64,000 nucleotides of DNA from Flavobacteriales bacterium 33_180_T64 (GTDB lineage: Bacteria; Bacteroidota; Bacteroidia; Flavobacteriales; Flavobacteriaceae), in the NCBI GenBank assembly GCA_002162685.1, contig MAAQ01000008.1, positions 62,001 to 126,000 on the forward strand. Direction: 5' to 3'. Position 1 is the first letter of the stretch; each line of letters starts with the position of its first letter. Below the pieces are notes generated by a model that worked only from the letters and a program-made list of their open reading frames with translations, searched no databases and was not told the origin of the DNA. Positions 34,306 to 44,176 of the stretch are shown here, in pieces. The translations under genes and the position numbers were made by a program.

Positions 34306-35778
34306 ATGACAGCACACGAAAATAAAATTGTTGGAGAAGGTCTTACTTATGACGACGTACTCTTAATTCCAGCATTTTCCGAAGTTTTACCAAGAGAAGT
34401 AAATATTCAAGCCAAATTCACACGTAACATTACGATAAATATTCCTGTAGTTTCTGCAGCAATGGACACCGTTACCGAAAGTAAAATGGCTATTGCCATG
34501 GCACAAGAAGGTGGTATTGGCGTACTTCATAAGAACATGACTATTGAGCAACAAGCTCAGAAAGTACGTAAAGTTAAGCGTGCCGAAAGTGGAATGATCA
34601 TAGATCCTGTAACCTTGCCGTTAACAGCTAAAGTGAATGATGCTAAGAGCAGTATGGCAGAGCATAAGATTGGTGGAATTCCAATTGTTGATGAACAAGG
34701 CACTCTTATAGGTATTGTAACCAATCGTGATTTGCGTTTTGAGCATGAAAATGATAGACCAATTGTTGAAGTGATGACTAGTGAGAATCTAGTAACTGCT
34801 GCAGTTGGAACATCTTTAAAAGATGCAGAAAAAATACTTCAGCAAAATAAAATTGAAAAATTATTAATTGTTGACGATAATTATAAATTAGTTGGACTCA
34901 TCACATTTAGAGATATTACAAAAGTAACTCAAAAGCCAAATGCAAATAAAGATTCCTACGGAAGATTACGTGTTGCAGCTGCAATTGGAGTTACAGGTGA
35001 CGCTGTTGATAGAGCATCTGCCCTAGTAAAAGCTGGAGTTGATGCCGTAATTATTGATACTGCTCATGGTCATACAAAAGGTGTGGTAATGGTATTGAAA
35101 GCGATTAAAGCACAATTTCCAAATCTAGAAGTTATTGTAGGAAACATAGCAACAGGTGAAGCCGCTAAATACTTAGTAGAAGCAGGAGCAGATGCTGTGA
35201 AAGTGGGTATTGGACCGGGTTCTATTTGTACAACTAGAGTTGTTGCAGGTGTTGGGTTTCCACAATTTTCAGCAGTATTAGAAGTTGCAGCAGCGATTAA
35301 AGGAACTGGTGTTCCCGTAATTGCAGATGGAGGAATTCGTTATACTGGTGATATTCCAAAAGCAATTGCAGCTGGAGCTGATTGTGTCATGTTAGGATCA
35401 TTATTGGCAGGAACAAAAGAGAGTCCAGGAGAAACTATTATCTATGAAGGGCGTAAGTTTAAATCGTATCGTGGAATGGGTTCTGTAGAGGCAATGAAAC
35501 AAGGAAGTAAAGATCGATATTTCCAAGATGTTGAAGATGATATCAAGAAATTAGTTCCAGAAGGAATCGTAGGACGTGTGCCTTATAAAGGAGAATTGTT
35601 TGAAAGTATTCATCAATTTGTTGGTGGTTTGCGTGCAGGAATGGGCTATTGTGGTTCAAAAGATATTGAAACATTGAAAGATATAGGTCGTTTTGTGAAA
35701 ATTACATCTTCTGGAATTAATGAAAGTCATCCTCATGATGTGACTATTACTAAAGAAGCACCTAACTATTCGAGATAG
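34306..35778 (+). CDS. guaB: IMP dehydrogenase
   Basis: A 490-residue cytoplasmic enzyme converting IMP to XMP, the first committed step of GMP synthesis. The TIM barrel starts with [19 protein letters not shown]; two CBS domains occupy about residues 95-205; the catalytic loop [17 protein letters not shown] has the active Cys; the flap [19 protein letters not shown] and the C-terminal potassium-site region follow. The length is typical. The 9-bp dyad right before the ATG suggests control at initiation. Confidence 0.97.
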   Translation: MTAHENKIVGEGLTYDDVLLIPAFSEVLPREVNIQAKFTRNITINIPVVSAAMDTVTESKMAIAMAQEGGIGVLHKNMTIEQQAQKVRKVKRAESGMIIDPVTLPLTAKVNDAKSSMAEHKIGGIPIVDEQGTLIGIVTNRDLRFEHENDRPIVEVMTSENLVTAAVGTSLKDAEKILQQNKIEKLLIVDDNYKLVGLITFRDITKVTQKPNANKDSYGRLRVAAAIGVTGDAVDRASALVKAGVDAVIIDTAHGHTKGVVMVLKAIKAQFPNLEVIVGNIATGEAAKYLVEAGADAVKVGIGPGSICTTRVVAGVGFPQFSAVLEVAAAIKGTGVPVIADGGIRYTGDIPKAIAAGADCVMLGSLLAGTKESPGETIIYEGRKFKSYRGMGSVEAMKQGSKDRYFQDVEDDIKKLVPEGIVGRVPYKGELFESIHQFVGGLRAGMGYCGSKDIETLKDIGRFVKITSSGINESHPHDVTITKEAPNYSR

Positions 35779-35805
35779 AATTAAAGCTTATAACAGGTTT
35801 TATTT

Positions 35806-36678
35806 TTAAGAGAGTTTTCTTATGATTAAATCATTTATTGGAGTGTCGAGATTGTAATATTTTCCTAATAGTGAGATCATGCCATTTTTTGCACCTAATT
35901 CTATAGGTTTCTTATTACGCAAATCTGCTAGCATAGAACTTCCTTTGGTTTCAGGATAGTGCATTAATTTTGCTAGCATTTTTTCCACGAAATTACTTTC
36001 AATAATTGCACCATCAGCTCTAGCAACTTGTAAGCTCTCATTCATGAGATTTCTATATTGATCTTGTAGTTGTTTGGTCTTAAAAATTCGGCAGGTGTCA
36101 TTATGTAAACAAAGAATAGCGCCAAGTGTAGCGCTTTCGCATAACTTTTTCCAACTTTCAGTTTTGAAATCTTTTACTTGATTGATATTAATATTTGTAG
36201 TATTAAATAACGATTTAAAATACATTCCTAAAGCACTTTCAGCAACAGTTAGTATAGGCATATTTGGACATTGATAGAAACCCGTTTTACTGAGTTGTGT
36301 TGGGCAATCGATAAGGCATTCTAATATTTTATTTCCCGATGTGAAATCTAATAAAGGCGTTTTTAAATGAAGTCCGTTTCTTATTATTACGATTTGTGTT
36401 TTAGAAGTAATAAGCATAGAAAACCAATGCTTTGCTTCTAAGTATTGATGCTCTTTAAGGCAAATAATTAACCAGTCTAATGTTTTTTTTGTCGAAATTT
36501 TAGTTTGAATACCTACAGGAATTTCAATAGGAGTATTTTCTATTATAAGATTTAAGTGACTCTTTTTTGTTCTACTGAAATAGTACAATTCATGTTGTGA
36601 ATTGCGTTGTAAATGATAAGAAATAACAGTTCCAATTGCTCCTATACCTAAAATACCAATAGTTGTTCTAGTTTTCAC
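35806..36678 (-). CDS. Ketopantoate reductase family protein
   Basis: A 290-residue protein with an N-terminal Rossmann motif (TIGILGIGAIGTVISYHLQ) and the family segments LIICLKEHQYLEA, IVIIRNGLH and ESWKKLCESATLGAI, the last carrying the conserved Lys helix. It matches 2-dehydropantoate 2-reductase (ApbA/PanE), which makes pantoate for coenzyme A with NADPH. Sequence is rather divergent, so another oxidoreductase specificity is possible. It shares a leftward run with the SIMPL-domain gene, 14 bases away. Confidence 0.8.
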   Translation of the reverse strand: MKTRTTIGILGIGAIGTVISYHLQRNSQHELYYFSRTKKSHLNLIIENTPIEIPVGIQTKISTKKTLDWLIICLKEHQYLEAKHWFSMLITSKTQIVIIRNGLHLKTPLLDFTSGNKILECLIDCPTQLSKTGFYQCPNMPILTVAESALGMYFKSLFNTTNININQVKDFKTESWKKLCESATLGAILCLHNDTCRIFKTKQLQDQYRNLMNESLQVARADGAIIESNFVEKMLAKLMHYPETKGSSMLADLRNKKPIELGAKNGMISLLGKYYNLDTPINDLIIRKLS

Positions 36679-36692
36679 TATTATCTAAAATT

Positions 36693-37388
36693 CTATTTTT
36701 TAATTTCATATTTGATATAATATGAAAATTTCACATCAAATGTTTCAAAAGCTATTTGTTGGTTATAACCTGATGTTACTATGTTTAAAGCGGTGTTTGA
36801 ACTAAAATTACTTCGAGCAACTATAGCTTTTCTAGAATTATACTCTCTAACTTCAATAGGTTGTCCTAATTCTTCATCAATGGCTTCTAATAAATATTGG
36901 GCTTTTTCTTTAGCAGCTTTTATTGCTTCAATTCTAACTTCTTTTCTGATATCTGTGATTTTAGAATGTTCAGTTTTTATAATTGAAGCTTCATTAATGT
37001 TAATGTCGTTTAAGGCTCTAAAAACATGAGTGACTTCTTCTGAGGTGTGAACTAAAAGGATGAATTCTTTTGTGAGTTTAACACCTGTTTCTCGTCTTTT
37101 ATTTCTTAAAATAATAGAGTTAGAATCTGAAAGTGCCAGTTTGTCTAAACTTATATTTAGAGTATTTAGTTTTGCTCTTAAGTTACTTTCTTGCTCAACA
37201 ATAGTATAGTTTTTTCTATTGATTGCTTTTTCAGATAAGTTGATTTCTATAAAAATCATATCAGGAACTACTTCTTGGATTGAAGTTCCTATGACTTCAA
37301 TAAATGGTTGTTCTTTGTTTTTATTGATTTCTTGAGCAAAATTTATTGAAGAAATAAGTATGATAATTATAAATAAAAGTGTTTTCAT
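36693..37388 (-). CDS. Exported SIMPL-domain (DUF541) protein
   Basis: A 231-residue protein with a signal peptide ending at SSINFAQ. The SIMPL pattern is visible: PFIEVIGTSIQEVVPDMIFIEINLSE, the FRALNDININEASI region, and the helix IEAIKAAKEKAQYLLEAIDEELG followed by the final strands. Members are periplasmic or outer-membrane proteins of poorly known function linked to envelope stress. It is preceded 22 bases upstream by a small membrane-protein gene in the same direction. Confidence 0.88.
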   Translation of the reverse strand: MKTLLFIIIILISSINFAQEINKNKEQPFIEVIGTSIQEVVPDMIFIEINLSEKAINRKNYTIVEQESNLRAKLNTLNISLDKLALSDSNSIILRNKRRETGVKLTKEFILLVHTSEEVTHVFRALNDININEASIIKTEHSKITDIRKEVRIEAIKAAKEKAQYLLEAIDEELGQPIEVREYNSRKAIVARSNFSSNTALNIVTSGYNQQIAFETFDVKFSYYIKYEIKK

Positions 37389-37410
37389 ATGTTTAGGTTT
37401 AAAATAAGGT

Positions 37411-37842
37411 TTAGCTATTAGCTGGCTGTGTTTTTGATTGTTTTAATGCAATTTTACCACCAAGCCAAGCCATAGGAATATAGGCTATAATAAGATCTGT
37501 AATAGTAAACCATACTGGTCCAGGTAACATATAACTTATAGCAAGGCCTCCTAATAAAAATAAAAACCCAATAGCTAAAGCAAATTTCATTTTGTGCTTA
37601 ACTGCAATTAAGCCTGCTACTGTTGCGCCAACTAACGTGCCCAATGCATGAGCTAAAAATGGAAAAATAAAATATTCAAAACTTAGAGTCGGCATAATTT
37701 CAGCATAAGCATTCATGTCATTTGGATCTAAGCCTTCAATAGGTATAAGCTTATGACCTAGTTGTATAAGCCCCATATTGATTAAGCTTCCAGATAGCCA
37801 ACCAAGTATAACGGCCAAAATATTTTTTAGTATTGGATTCAT
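37411..37842 (-). CDS. Four-helix membrane protein, unknown function
   Basis: A 143-residue hydrophobic protein with helices at about residues 5-27, 55-85, 88-110 and 113-135 and Gly-rich packing (ILGWLSGSLINMGLIQLGHKL, GTLVGATVAGLIA). It resembles a small conserved membrane family of Flavobacteria that I cannot name. It is first in a leftward run with the SIMPL and ketopantoate reductase genes. An inverted repeat TTTCCTA-AGG-TAGGAAA at 37907-37923 lies upstream and could be an operator. Confidence 0.75.
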   Translation of the reverse strand: MNPILKNILAVILGWLSGSLINMGLIQLGHKLIPIEGLDPNDMNAYAEIMPTLSFEYFIFPFLAHALGTLVGATVAGLIAVKHKMKFALAIGFLFLLGGLAISYMLPGPVWFTITDLIIAYIPMAWLGGKIALKQSKTQPANS

Positions 37843-37906
37843 AGTTGTTTTTTTAAGTTGTTTAATTAAGGTTGACGTTTTTACTAATTTTATTGCTTTC
37901 CTAAGG

Positions 37907-37923
37907 TAGGAAAAAACAGAGGA
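37907..37923. promoter_or_regulatory. Inverted repeat between divergent genes
   Basis: TTTCCTA (37907-37913) and TAGGAAA (37917-37923) form a perfect 7-bp dyad with a 3-base centre in the 147-base gap between the membrane-protein gene and the GNAT gene. It is a candidate repressor site; nothing shows which gene it serves. Confidence 0.4.
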
Positions 37924-37989
37924 TAATAGTTTTGTTATTCAATTTGATATTTAATAAATTTAACCGAGTTACAACCTAAGTAAATTTAT

Positions 37990-38452
37990 ATGGATGTGTT
38001 ATTTAGAAAGGCCACAAAAAATGATGTCCCGGCAATTGTAGAAATGATTGCAGACGATGCGCTAGGAAAAGTACGTGAAAACTTTCAAATTCCTTTGCCT
38101 AAAAATTACTACAGCGCTTTTGAAAACATAATTGGTGATACAAATCAAGAGCTCATAGTAGTCGAAAATATAAATACTGAAATTATAGGGACTTTACAAT
38201 TGTCTTTTATTCAATATCTTACATATCAAGGAGGTATTAGAGCGCAAATTGAAGCTGTTAGAATTAGAAGCGACAAAAGAGGTTCTGGCTTAGGAACTAA
38301 AATGTTTGAATGGGCTATTAAAAGAGCAAAAGAAAGAGGTGCTCACCTTTTACAGTTAACAACCGATAAAAAAAAGACCTGAAGCTATTCTCTTTTATGA
38401 AAAATTAGGATTTGTAGCGTCTCACGAAGGCATGAAAAAGAAGTTAAATTAG
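37990..38452 (+). pseudogene. GNAT acetyltransferase with a frameshift in an A8 run
   Basis: Codons 1-128 give a GNAT domain (LFRKATKNDVPAIVEMIADDA, IGTLQLSFIQYL, then the acetyl-CoA loop VRIRSDKRGSGLGTKMFEWAI). After TTDKK the frame hits TGA at 38380. One base fewer in the eight A at 38368-38375 would continue as RPEAILFYEKLGFVASHEGMKKKLN and stop at 38452, the normal C-terminal strand of the family with the catalytic FYEKLGF. So the gene is either a recent pseudogene, a slippage-expressed gene or a sequence error. The full protein would have about 153 residues. Confidence 0.88.
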
Positions 38453-38535
38453 ATGTATTGACAATCAATTTATATCCCTTTTAATATGATGAAATTAAGA
38501 TATTCTGTAAGCGTAGTAATCAAACAAAAAAGAGA

Positions 38536-40389
38536 TTACTTCTTATAATCTAACATCTCATCAATTGTATTGGCTGTTACCGAGTGATAATTAGCTCTCG
38601 CTTTTTTGTAAATGGCTAAGGCTTCATCAACTTTATTATTTCGCTTATAGGCTTTATATAAAGTAGAAACATACCAACGTCTTCCAACACGAATTAAAAA
38701 GGCTTCAATATTTTGATCTACAGAATTACCATGATAATCATGATTAATAGCTTGTTCAAACCAAACCATGGCAATATGTGAGTTTGTTGAATGTGTTAGA
38801 TTAAAAGCGTCATCAATTCGCTTCATGTCATCGTTGGTTATCGTTTCTGGGAAGTTTCTAATAAAATGAACCCACTCTTGAGTTGTCCAGTCTTTAGTTT
38901 GTGAAACATCAACAGCTTTTGTGTCTAAGAATACGTGTAATATTCTTTCAGCGTTTTCAAATTTATCAGATACAATAATCGCTTGGTTTTTTGGAATACC
39001 AGGTTGGTAAATCCATTCATCTACATTAAAACTGATAGCGTTAGGTTGTAATAGATTTGTATTGAGATAATCAATAAAATCTTCAGTAGTCACTGTCGAA
39101 AACGCATTAGTTTTGAAATAGCTTTTAAGAAAAGCATCAAATTTTTCACGCCCAACTTTTTCTTCTAGTGTTCTTAAAAATAAATAACCTTTATCATAAG
39201 CAATACTGTTCATGCCATCATCTGGATTCTTATTAGTTAAATCTAATTTGAGTTTTGTCATATTAGGTTCATCTTTAAATCCTTCTACTTCTTCTTCTAA
39301 ATCTTGACGACCAATTAATGCAATCATATTAGCGCGATCTTTTCCATAAAGCGCCTCCATAATTCTAATTTCAAAATAAACTGTAAAACCTTCGTTAAGC
39401 CAGAAGTCATTCCATGTGGCATTAGTAACTAAGTTTCCAGACCATGAGTGTGCTAATTCGTGAGCAATCAACGATGTTAAACTTTTGTCACCAGCAATAA
39501 CGGTTGGTGTAGCAAAAGTTAATCTTGGATTTTCCATACCACCAAACGGAAAGCTAGGCGGCAACACAATCACATCAAATTGATCCCAATCGTAATTACC
39601 ATATAGGTTCTCGGCAGCAACGACCATTTTCTCCATGTCTGAGAATTCAGCGTGCGCTTTATCTATCAATGACTTTTCGGCATAAACACCAGTTCTATCA
39701 CTCACAGCTTTATAGTCGATATCACCAACAGCCAAAGCTATAAGATAAGGTGAGATAGGTTGTCTCATTTTAAAATGATAAACACCATCGTTTGTTTTTG
39801 TCTTCGGATTTTCTGCACTCATCACAGCCATTAATTCTGAAGGAACTTTTACTGTTGCGTTGTAGGTAATTCTAATTTGCGGACTATCTTGAATAGGAAT
39901 CCAAGTACGTGTTAAAATAGCTTGACCTTGTGTAAATAAAAATGGATGCGTCTTGTCTGCTGTTTGCTGCGCGTTTAACCATTGCAGAGCTTCAGTTTTA
40001 TTAGTAGTTTTATAATAAATCGAAATGGTCTTAGTATCATTTTCTATATTAATTTTTAAAGCTTGACCAAGTTGTTCATCAAAGTTCCCTAAAGAAAATG
40101 GAGTGTCTTTACCGTCAGCTTCTACACGATCAATATCTATGAATTTTGAATCTAAAACAATTTCTGAAGCGTCATTATTTTCAATAGTATAAGTGGCTAT
40201 GCCTTCGATTATTTTTTCATCAAAATTAACATCTATATTTAAATCTAAGTGTTTAATAACAGAAATGTTTGGTTGCGCAAATGAATGTGCTTCTTCTACA
40301 TAATTTGAAGTGGTAATATCTTCTTTTTTGTCATTATCACAATTAAATGCTAATACAATTAAAGCGTATAAAAAGGTTTGTTTCTTCAT
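38536..40389 (-). CDS. M1 family aminopeptidase lipoprotein
   Basis: A 617-residue zinc aminopeptidase related to leukotriene A4 hydrolase. The short signal peptide ends in VLAFNC, a lipobox-like Cys. The exopeptidase motif PFGGMENPRLTF and the zinc site LIAHELAHSWSGN with the third ligand Glu 18 residues later in FWLNEGFTVYFE are complete. The C-terminal helical domain (WEQAINHD, YHGNSVDQNIEAFLIRVGRRWYVSTLYKAY) is of LTA4H type. It trims peptides in the periplasm. Downstream of two small genes, 5 bases from the nearest. Confidence 0.92.
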   Translation of the reverse strand: MKKQTFLYALIVLAFNCDNDKKEDITTSNYVEEAHSFAQPNISVIKHLDLNIDVNFDEKIIEGIATYTIENNDASEIVLDSKFIDIDRVEADGKDTPFSLGNFDEQLGQALKINIENDTKTISIYYKTTNKTEALQWLNAQQTADKTHPFLFTQGQAILTRTWIPIQDSPQIRITYNATVKVPSELMAVMSAENPKTKTNDGVYHFKMRQPISPYLIALAVGDIDYKAVSDRTGVYAEKSLIDKAHAEFSDMEKMVVAAENLYGNYDWDQFDVIVLPPSFPFGGMENPRLTFATPTVIAGDKSLTSLIAHELAHSWSGNLVTNATWNDFWLNEGFTVYFEIRIMEALYGKDRANMIALIGRQDLEEEVEGFKDEPNMTKLKLDLTNKNPDDGMNSIAYDKGYLFLRTLEEKVGREKFDAFLKSYFKTNAFSTVTTEDFIDYLNTNLLQPNAISFNVDEWIYQPGIPKNQAIIVSDKFENAERILHVFLDTKAVDVSQTKDWTTQEWVHFIRNFPETITNDDMKRIDDAFNLTHSTNSHIAMVWFEQAINHDYHGNSVDQNIEAFLIRVGRRWYVSTLYKAYKRNNKVDEALAIYKKARANYHSVTANTIDEMLDYKK

Positions 40390-40394
40390 AGTGT

Positions 40395-40631
40395 TTATTC
40401 TGAATATAATTGTCCGCGATGTGGTTTTAGTGCATCCCTAATAGGTTTCATCTCATTGTCATTTACAACCATAAATGCAATACTATGCAATTCATTGAGT
40501 TGCTCAAAACCTGTGATGTTAAGATTGGTGTTTTGAATAGTAATATATTCTTTAAGATGTTTTTCGTGGTGTTCGGCTATTTTTAAAGCATCAGGGCCTC
40601 GAAAATCCCATATTAATTTTAGTTTACGCAT
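40395..40631 (-). CDS. Small conserved protein, unknown function
   Basis: A 78-residue protein starting at ATG 40631, inside the stop region of the upstream SRPBCC-like gene (ATGCGTAA, 8 bases of overlap), so translation is probably coupled. It reads RKLKLIWDFRGPDALKIAEHHEKHL and ends with NEMKPIRDALKPHRGQLYSE, a compact alpha/beta pattern with paired His. A longer frame from 40658 would cover more of the upstream gene. No family is recognised. Confidence 0.7.
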   Translation of the reverse strand: MRKLKLIWDFRGPDALKIAEHHEKHLKEYITIQNTNLNITGFEQLNELHSIAFMVVNDNEMKPIRDALKPHRGQLYSE

Positions 40632-41079
40632 TAGCAACAGATGTTCCATTTTCAGCAAAATCCTTAAAATCTTGCATGTATTTTAGTGATTGCTTTTTAA
40701 AGGTTCTTGGCATCATAAAAAGCATAATTCTCATCACCAAATTTAGTGGTAAAAATTCACTTTTAGAGATCCATTTTGTAAAACCTTCATTTGTCTTTTC
40801 AAAATAGTTTTGTTGTGCATTGTGCATGCTGTTTGTAGTATAGTTGGCATGAAATTCTTTAGGAAAATTACGTTTAGTAATCGTTTCAACAAGTTGCATC
40901 TTGCGTTTCCCAAATAGATATTTGAGTTTCATTTTTGAGCCTAACTCACCAGGAATACCAGAAATATGCTCGGCAGAAATGAATCCACGTTGCCAGTGTT
41001 TCATGTTTTCAATACTGTCCATTTTTTTTATAAACTCATCCAAAGGGATGTTTACCTTTATTTCTGTAGTATACTTCAT
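40624..41079 (-). CDS. SRPBCC family protein
   Basis: A 151-residue cytoplasmic protein with the START/SRPBCC arrangement: first strand TTEIKVNIPLDEFIKKMDSIENM, helix and strands (LGSKMKLKYLFGKRKMQLVETI), and a long C-terminal helix (ALKYMQDFKDFAEN). Such proteins bind hydrophobic ligands; the ligand is unknown. It overlaps the start of the 78-residue gene by 8 bases, and the pair is upstream of the M1 aminopeptidase in the same direction. Confidence 0.75.
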   Translation of the reverse strand: MKYTTEIKVNIPLDEFIKKMDSIENMKHWQRGFISAEHISGIPGELGSKMKLKYLFGKRKMQLVETITKRNFPKEFHANYTTNSMHNAQQNYFEKTNEGFTKWISKSEFLPLNLVMRIMLFMMPRTFKKQSLKYMQDFKDFAENGTSVANA

Positions 41080-41188
41080 TTTTGAATATAGAGGGATAAT
41101 TCAAGATTAAAAGTACAGCCTTTTTTGAAATAAATTAGGGTATGAAAGTTCAATAACCATAATTTTAGACAAGTGGTTCTTTTTATGA

Positions 41189-41926
41189 CTATTTGGATAT
41201 TACTTTTAATGTCTTATGAAATGTTTTGGTAGAAACAGACACAAAATGAACTTGGTTTTTAGGTAATCCTAAATCTATCTTTTGAAGATTTGAATGACTT
41301 ATGGTATTAATTGTTTTAATCAGCTTACCTGTTATATCATAAATTGTAACTAATAACGTTCCTTGATAATCATTTATAATAAGAGTATTATCAAAAAAAG
41401 AAATAGCATTAGAAGGAGAAAAATCCGCTACACTTAATGTATCATCTTTTACGGCATCATCCAAATTAATGTAAAAATCTAAAGTTTGGTTGTTTCCGCC
41501 ACCACCAAATTGGTTTTGAAATAGGAGGTTAAACCCATAAACTGTTGTTCCATTTGGAACTCCTGTATAGTGTTGCGCAAGGTTAATTGTAATACTATAG
41601 GTATTTGGTTGTGCATTATTATCTCCATCTGTTAGTGTCAATTCTGGATGACTTACGATATCATTAAAGTCTGGAGCACTTTGAAAACCACCATTGTCAG
41701 TATCTAATCCGCCATACATGAAAATAGAGTTTTGAAATTGGGTATAGAAATTTTGAATAATATCTGAGTCTTCAAAAACAATAGTAATTGTTTGGTTTAC
41801 ATTAGAAACGGCATTTACCGATACAGTACTACCAGATCCATTATAACCTGAAAATGTTATAGTTTCTTGCGCTAAAAGGGGGGAAGTGAAAAATGTAATA
41901 AGGGCAAATATGTATAAATGTTTCAT
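41189..41926 (-). CDS. Secreted protein with type IX sorting domain
   Basis: A 245-residue protein with signal peptide ending at SPLLAQ. The first about 165 residues form a beta-rich domain (ITFSGYNGSGSTVSVNAVSN, PNTYSITINLAQHYTGV, QTLDFYINLDD) of unknown function. The C-terminal 75 residues (LIINDYQGTLLVTIYDITGK to KTLKVISK) are a type A type IX sorting domain, so the protein is exported to or beyond the surface. No neighbours in the same direction. Confidence 0.85.
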   Translation of the reverse strand: MKHLYIFALITFFTSPLLAQETITFSGYNGSGSTVSVNAVSNVNQTITIVFEDSDIIQNFYTQFQNSIFMYGGLDTDNGGFQSAPDFNDIVSHPELTLTDGDNNAQPNTYSITINLAQHYTGVPNGTTVYGFNLLFQNQFGGGGNNQTLDFYINLDDAVKDDTLSVADFSPSNAISFFDNTLIINDYQGTLLVTIYDITGKLIKTINTISHSNLQKIDLGLPKNQVHFVSVSTKTFHKTLKVISK

Positions 41927-42231
41927 GTCTTTTTTTTGAAAAATAAGGATTATGTTCTTAGTTTAAAAATGAATATACAACTACAACGTTTTCGTGTTTA
42001 TAAGTTTTTGCTCTTCACTTATGATTGTTATAGCATTAACTAACGAAAATGATATAATAAATCTTAAATATGACGTTTAAAAAACAACTTGTTTAATGTT
42101 TGAATTGTATTATTTTTGCTAAAATTGCTGTGTTCAGCATTTGTAATATATAAACACAAGCTTCTTTTAGAGAAAATGAGTTGTATTATCGATGTACATA
42201 TGAATATGAAATCGAATAAAAAAACATAAAT
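41927..42231. other. Intergenic region between divergent genes
   Basis: This 305-base gap holds the promoter of the SurA-like operon (TTG at 42090-42092, -7 box TATTTTTG at 42112-42119, 19 bases between) and a small stem TGCTG/CAGCA at 42126-42139. The leader of the operon is therefore about 105 bases. I see no ORF or RNA gene in the rest. Confidence 0.5.
42090..42119 (+). promoter_or_regulatory. Promoter of the SurA-like operon
   Basis: TTG at 42090-42092 and TATTTTTG at 42112-42119 are separated by 19 bases, a good Bacteroidetes arrangement. The hairpin TGCTG-TGTT-CAGCA at 42126-42139 follows 7 bases later. Confidence 0.65.
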
Positions 42232-44175
42232 ATGAAATTATTAGTGACTACTGTTTTGCTTTGTTTTACTTTGTTTTTACAAGGGCAAGTAAAAGATAAA
42301 GATGTATTATTTACTGTTGATGGAGCCCCAATAATGGCATCAGAATTTATAAGAGTCTATAATAAAAACTTAGACCTTGTAAAAGATGAAAGTCAAAAAG
42401 ACATTGATGCCTATTTAGAACTCTTTGTTAATTATCAGCTTAAAGTAAAAGAAGCACGACGTTTAGGATTAGATAAAGACGCTAAATACCTAAGAGAGTT
42501 TAATAACTACAAAAAGCAGTTAACCAAAAATTTCATGTCTGATAGTAAGGTCACTGATGCTTTAGTTGAAGAAGCCTATCAAAGAACTACAAACGATATA
42601 AAGGCGTCGCATATTTTGATTCGTTTAGATGAAACTGAAACAGATACACTAGCAATATATAATCAATTGCTGAAGTTACGAGAGCGTGTTATTAAAGAAG
42701 GTTATGAAACAGTTCAAAAAGAAATACATAATGGAAAAACAATTTTTGCTGAAGATTTAGGCTATTTTACTGGTTTTAAAATGGTATATTCATTTGAAAC
42801 AGCTGCTTTTAATACAGCTGTAGGAGAAGTGTCAATGCCATTTAGAACGCGTTTTGGCTATCATATTATTAAAGTATTTGAGAAACGTAAATCTTTAGGC
42901 GAGGTAACTGTTGCTCATATTATGGTGTCAAATAAACAAAAAGATACTACTGTTAGTTCGGAAGCGAGAATCCATCAGATTTATAAAAAAATTCTACAAG
43001 GTGAAAAGTTTGAATCCTTAGCGAAACAGTTTTCAGAAGATAAAAGTTCTTCTAAAAAAGGCGGTGTATTATCACCATTCACAGGAGGACAATTAAGTTC
43101 AAAAGAATTTGAAGACGTATCATTTTCTTTAGAAAATAAAGAAGATATTTCTAAACCTTTTAAATCAGACTATGGGTGGCATATTGTGAAATTGCTTAAT
43201 AAAAAAGGAATTCAACCCTTTGAAGAGGTTAAAGCCGAACTTCAAAATAAAGTAAAACGAGATACGAGATCGAACCTTATTAATTCTGCTTTAGTAAAAA
43301 AGCTCGCGTCTAAATATAATGTAGAAGAGCATAAGGAAGCGTTATCTTACTTTGAGAGTATCATGACAAAGGAGTACTTTAAGCAGGCATGGAAAGCTCC
43401 TGAAGGGTTTAAAGCAGATGATGTCCTAATAGAAATAGAAGGTACTGAAATCTTAAATAAAGATTTTCTTGCACATTTAATGAGTAATCAGCGTAAGTAT
43501 CGTGGTAGAAAATTTGCTTCTAATGCGTTAATTAGCAAGGAGTATATCTCATTTTACGAGACAAGTGTTTTAAAGTATCATGAAGCTAATTTAGAATTTG
43601 AAAACGAAGATTTTGCTTTTGTCTTAAAAGAATATAGAGATGGATTATTGTTATTTGAACTTATGGAAAAAGAAGTATGGAATGCTGCAGTTAAAGATAC
43701 TGTTGGCTTAAAAAAATTCTATAAAAATAACACCTCTAATTATGTGTGGAAAGATCGTGTAAATGCTGTTATTATTTCTTCAGCTTCTAAAAATGATATA
43801 GAAAAAGTTAAGAAAGAACTTGAGAAAGGAACTTCAGTAGAAAACATAATGACAACTATAAATATTGGAGGTAAGTTAAACGTTTTACCTACAGCTGATG
43901 TTTTTGAAGCTGGTAATCAAACATTGCCAGAGCACTTTGAATTTAAAGAAGGTGTTTCTCAAATCTATAATCATAATGATGCATTTCATGTTGTAAATGT
44001 GAATTCTGTTATGCTTGCAGGTAATAAAACACTTGAAGAAGCAAGAGGGAAAGTGGTTAGCGATTATCAAAATTATATTGAAAAGAATTGGGTAGAAACA
44101 CTAAACAAACGTTTTGATGTTGAGGTAAATAAATCGGTTTTAAAGCGTGTCAGGAAACAAATTAAAAAAAACTAA
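42232..44175 (+). CDS. SurA-like peptidylprolyl isomerase with two parvulin domains
   Basis: A 647-residue protein with a signal peptide ending at LFLQGQ. An N-terminal chaperone region with VDGAPIMASEFIRVYNKNL is followed by two parvulin domains: first KASHILIRLDETE to EDLGYFTGFKMVY and FGYHIIKVFEKR, then TVAHIMVSN to KKGGVLSPFTGGQL and YGWHIVKLLNKK. A long C-terminal region of unknown fold follows. It likely helps fold outer-membrane proteins in the periplasm. It is first of three tandem SurA-related genes. Confidence 0.9.
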   Translation: MKLLVTTVLLCFTLFLQGQVKDKDVLFTVDGAPIMASEFIRVYNKNLDLVKDESQKDIDAYLELFVNYQLKVKEARRLGLDKDAKYLREFNNYKKQLTKNFMSDSKVTDALVEEAYQRTTNDIKASHILIRLDETETDTLAIYNQLLKLRERVIKEGYETVQKEIHNGKTIFAEDLGYFTGFKMVYSFETAAFNTAVGEVSMPFRTRFGYHIIKVFEKRKSLGEVTVAHIMVSNKQKDTTVSSEARIHQIYKKILQGEKFESLAKQFSEDKSSSKKGGVLSPFTGGQLSSKEFEDVSFSLENKEDISKPFKSDYGWHIVKLLNKKGIQPFEEVKAELQNKVKRDTRSNLINSALVKKLASKYNVEEHKEALSYFESIMTKEYFKQAWKAPEGFKADDVLIEIEGTEILNKDFLAHLMSNQRKYRGRKFASNALISKEYISFYETSVLKYHEANLEFENEDFAFVLKEYRDGLLLFELMEKEVWNAAVKDTVGLKKFYKNNTSNYVWKDRVNAVIISSASKNDIEKVKKELEKGTSVENIMTTINIGGKLNVLPTADVFEAGNQTLPEHFEFKEGVSQIYNHNDAFHVVNVNSVMLAGNKTLEEARGKVVSDYQNYIEKNWVETLNKRFDVEVNKSVLKRVRKQIKKN

Positions 44176-44176
44176 T

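Noticed and set aside
40632-40658. Longer start for the 78-residue gene
   Set aside because: The extra nine residues lie within the end of the SRPBCC-like gene; ATG 40631 in ATGCGTAA explains coupling better.
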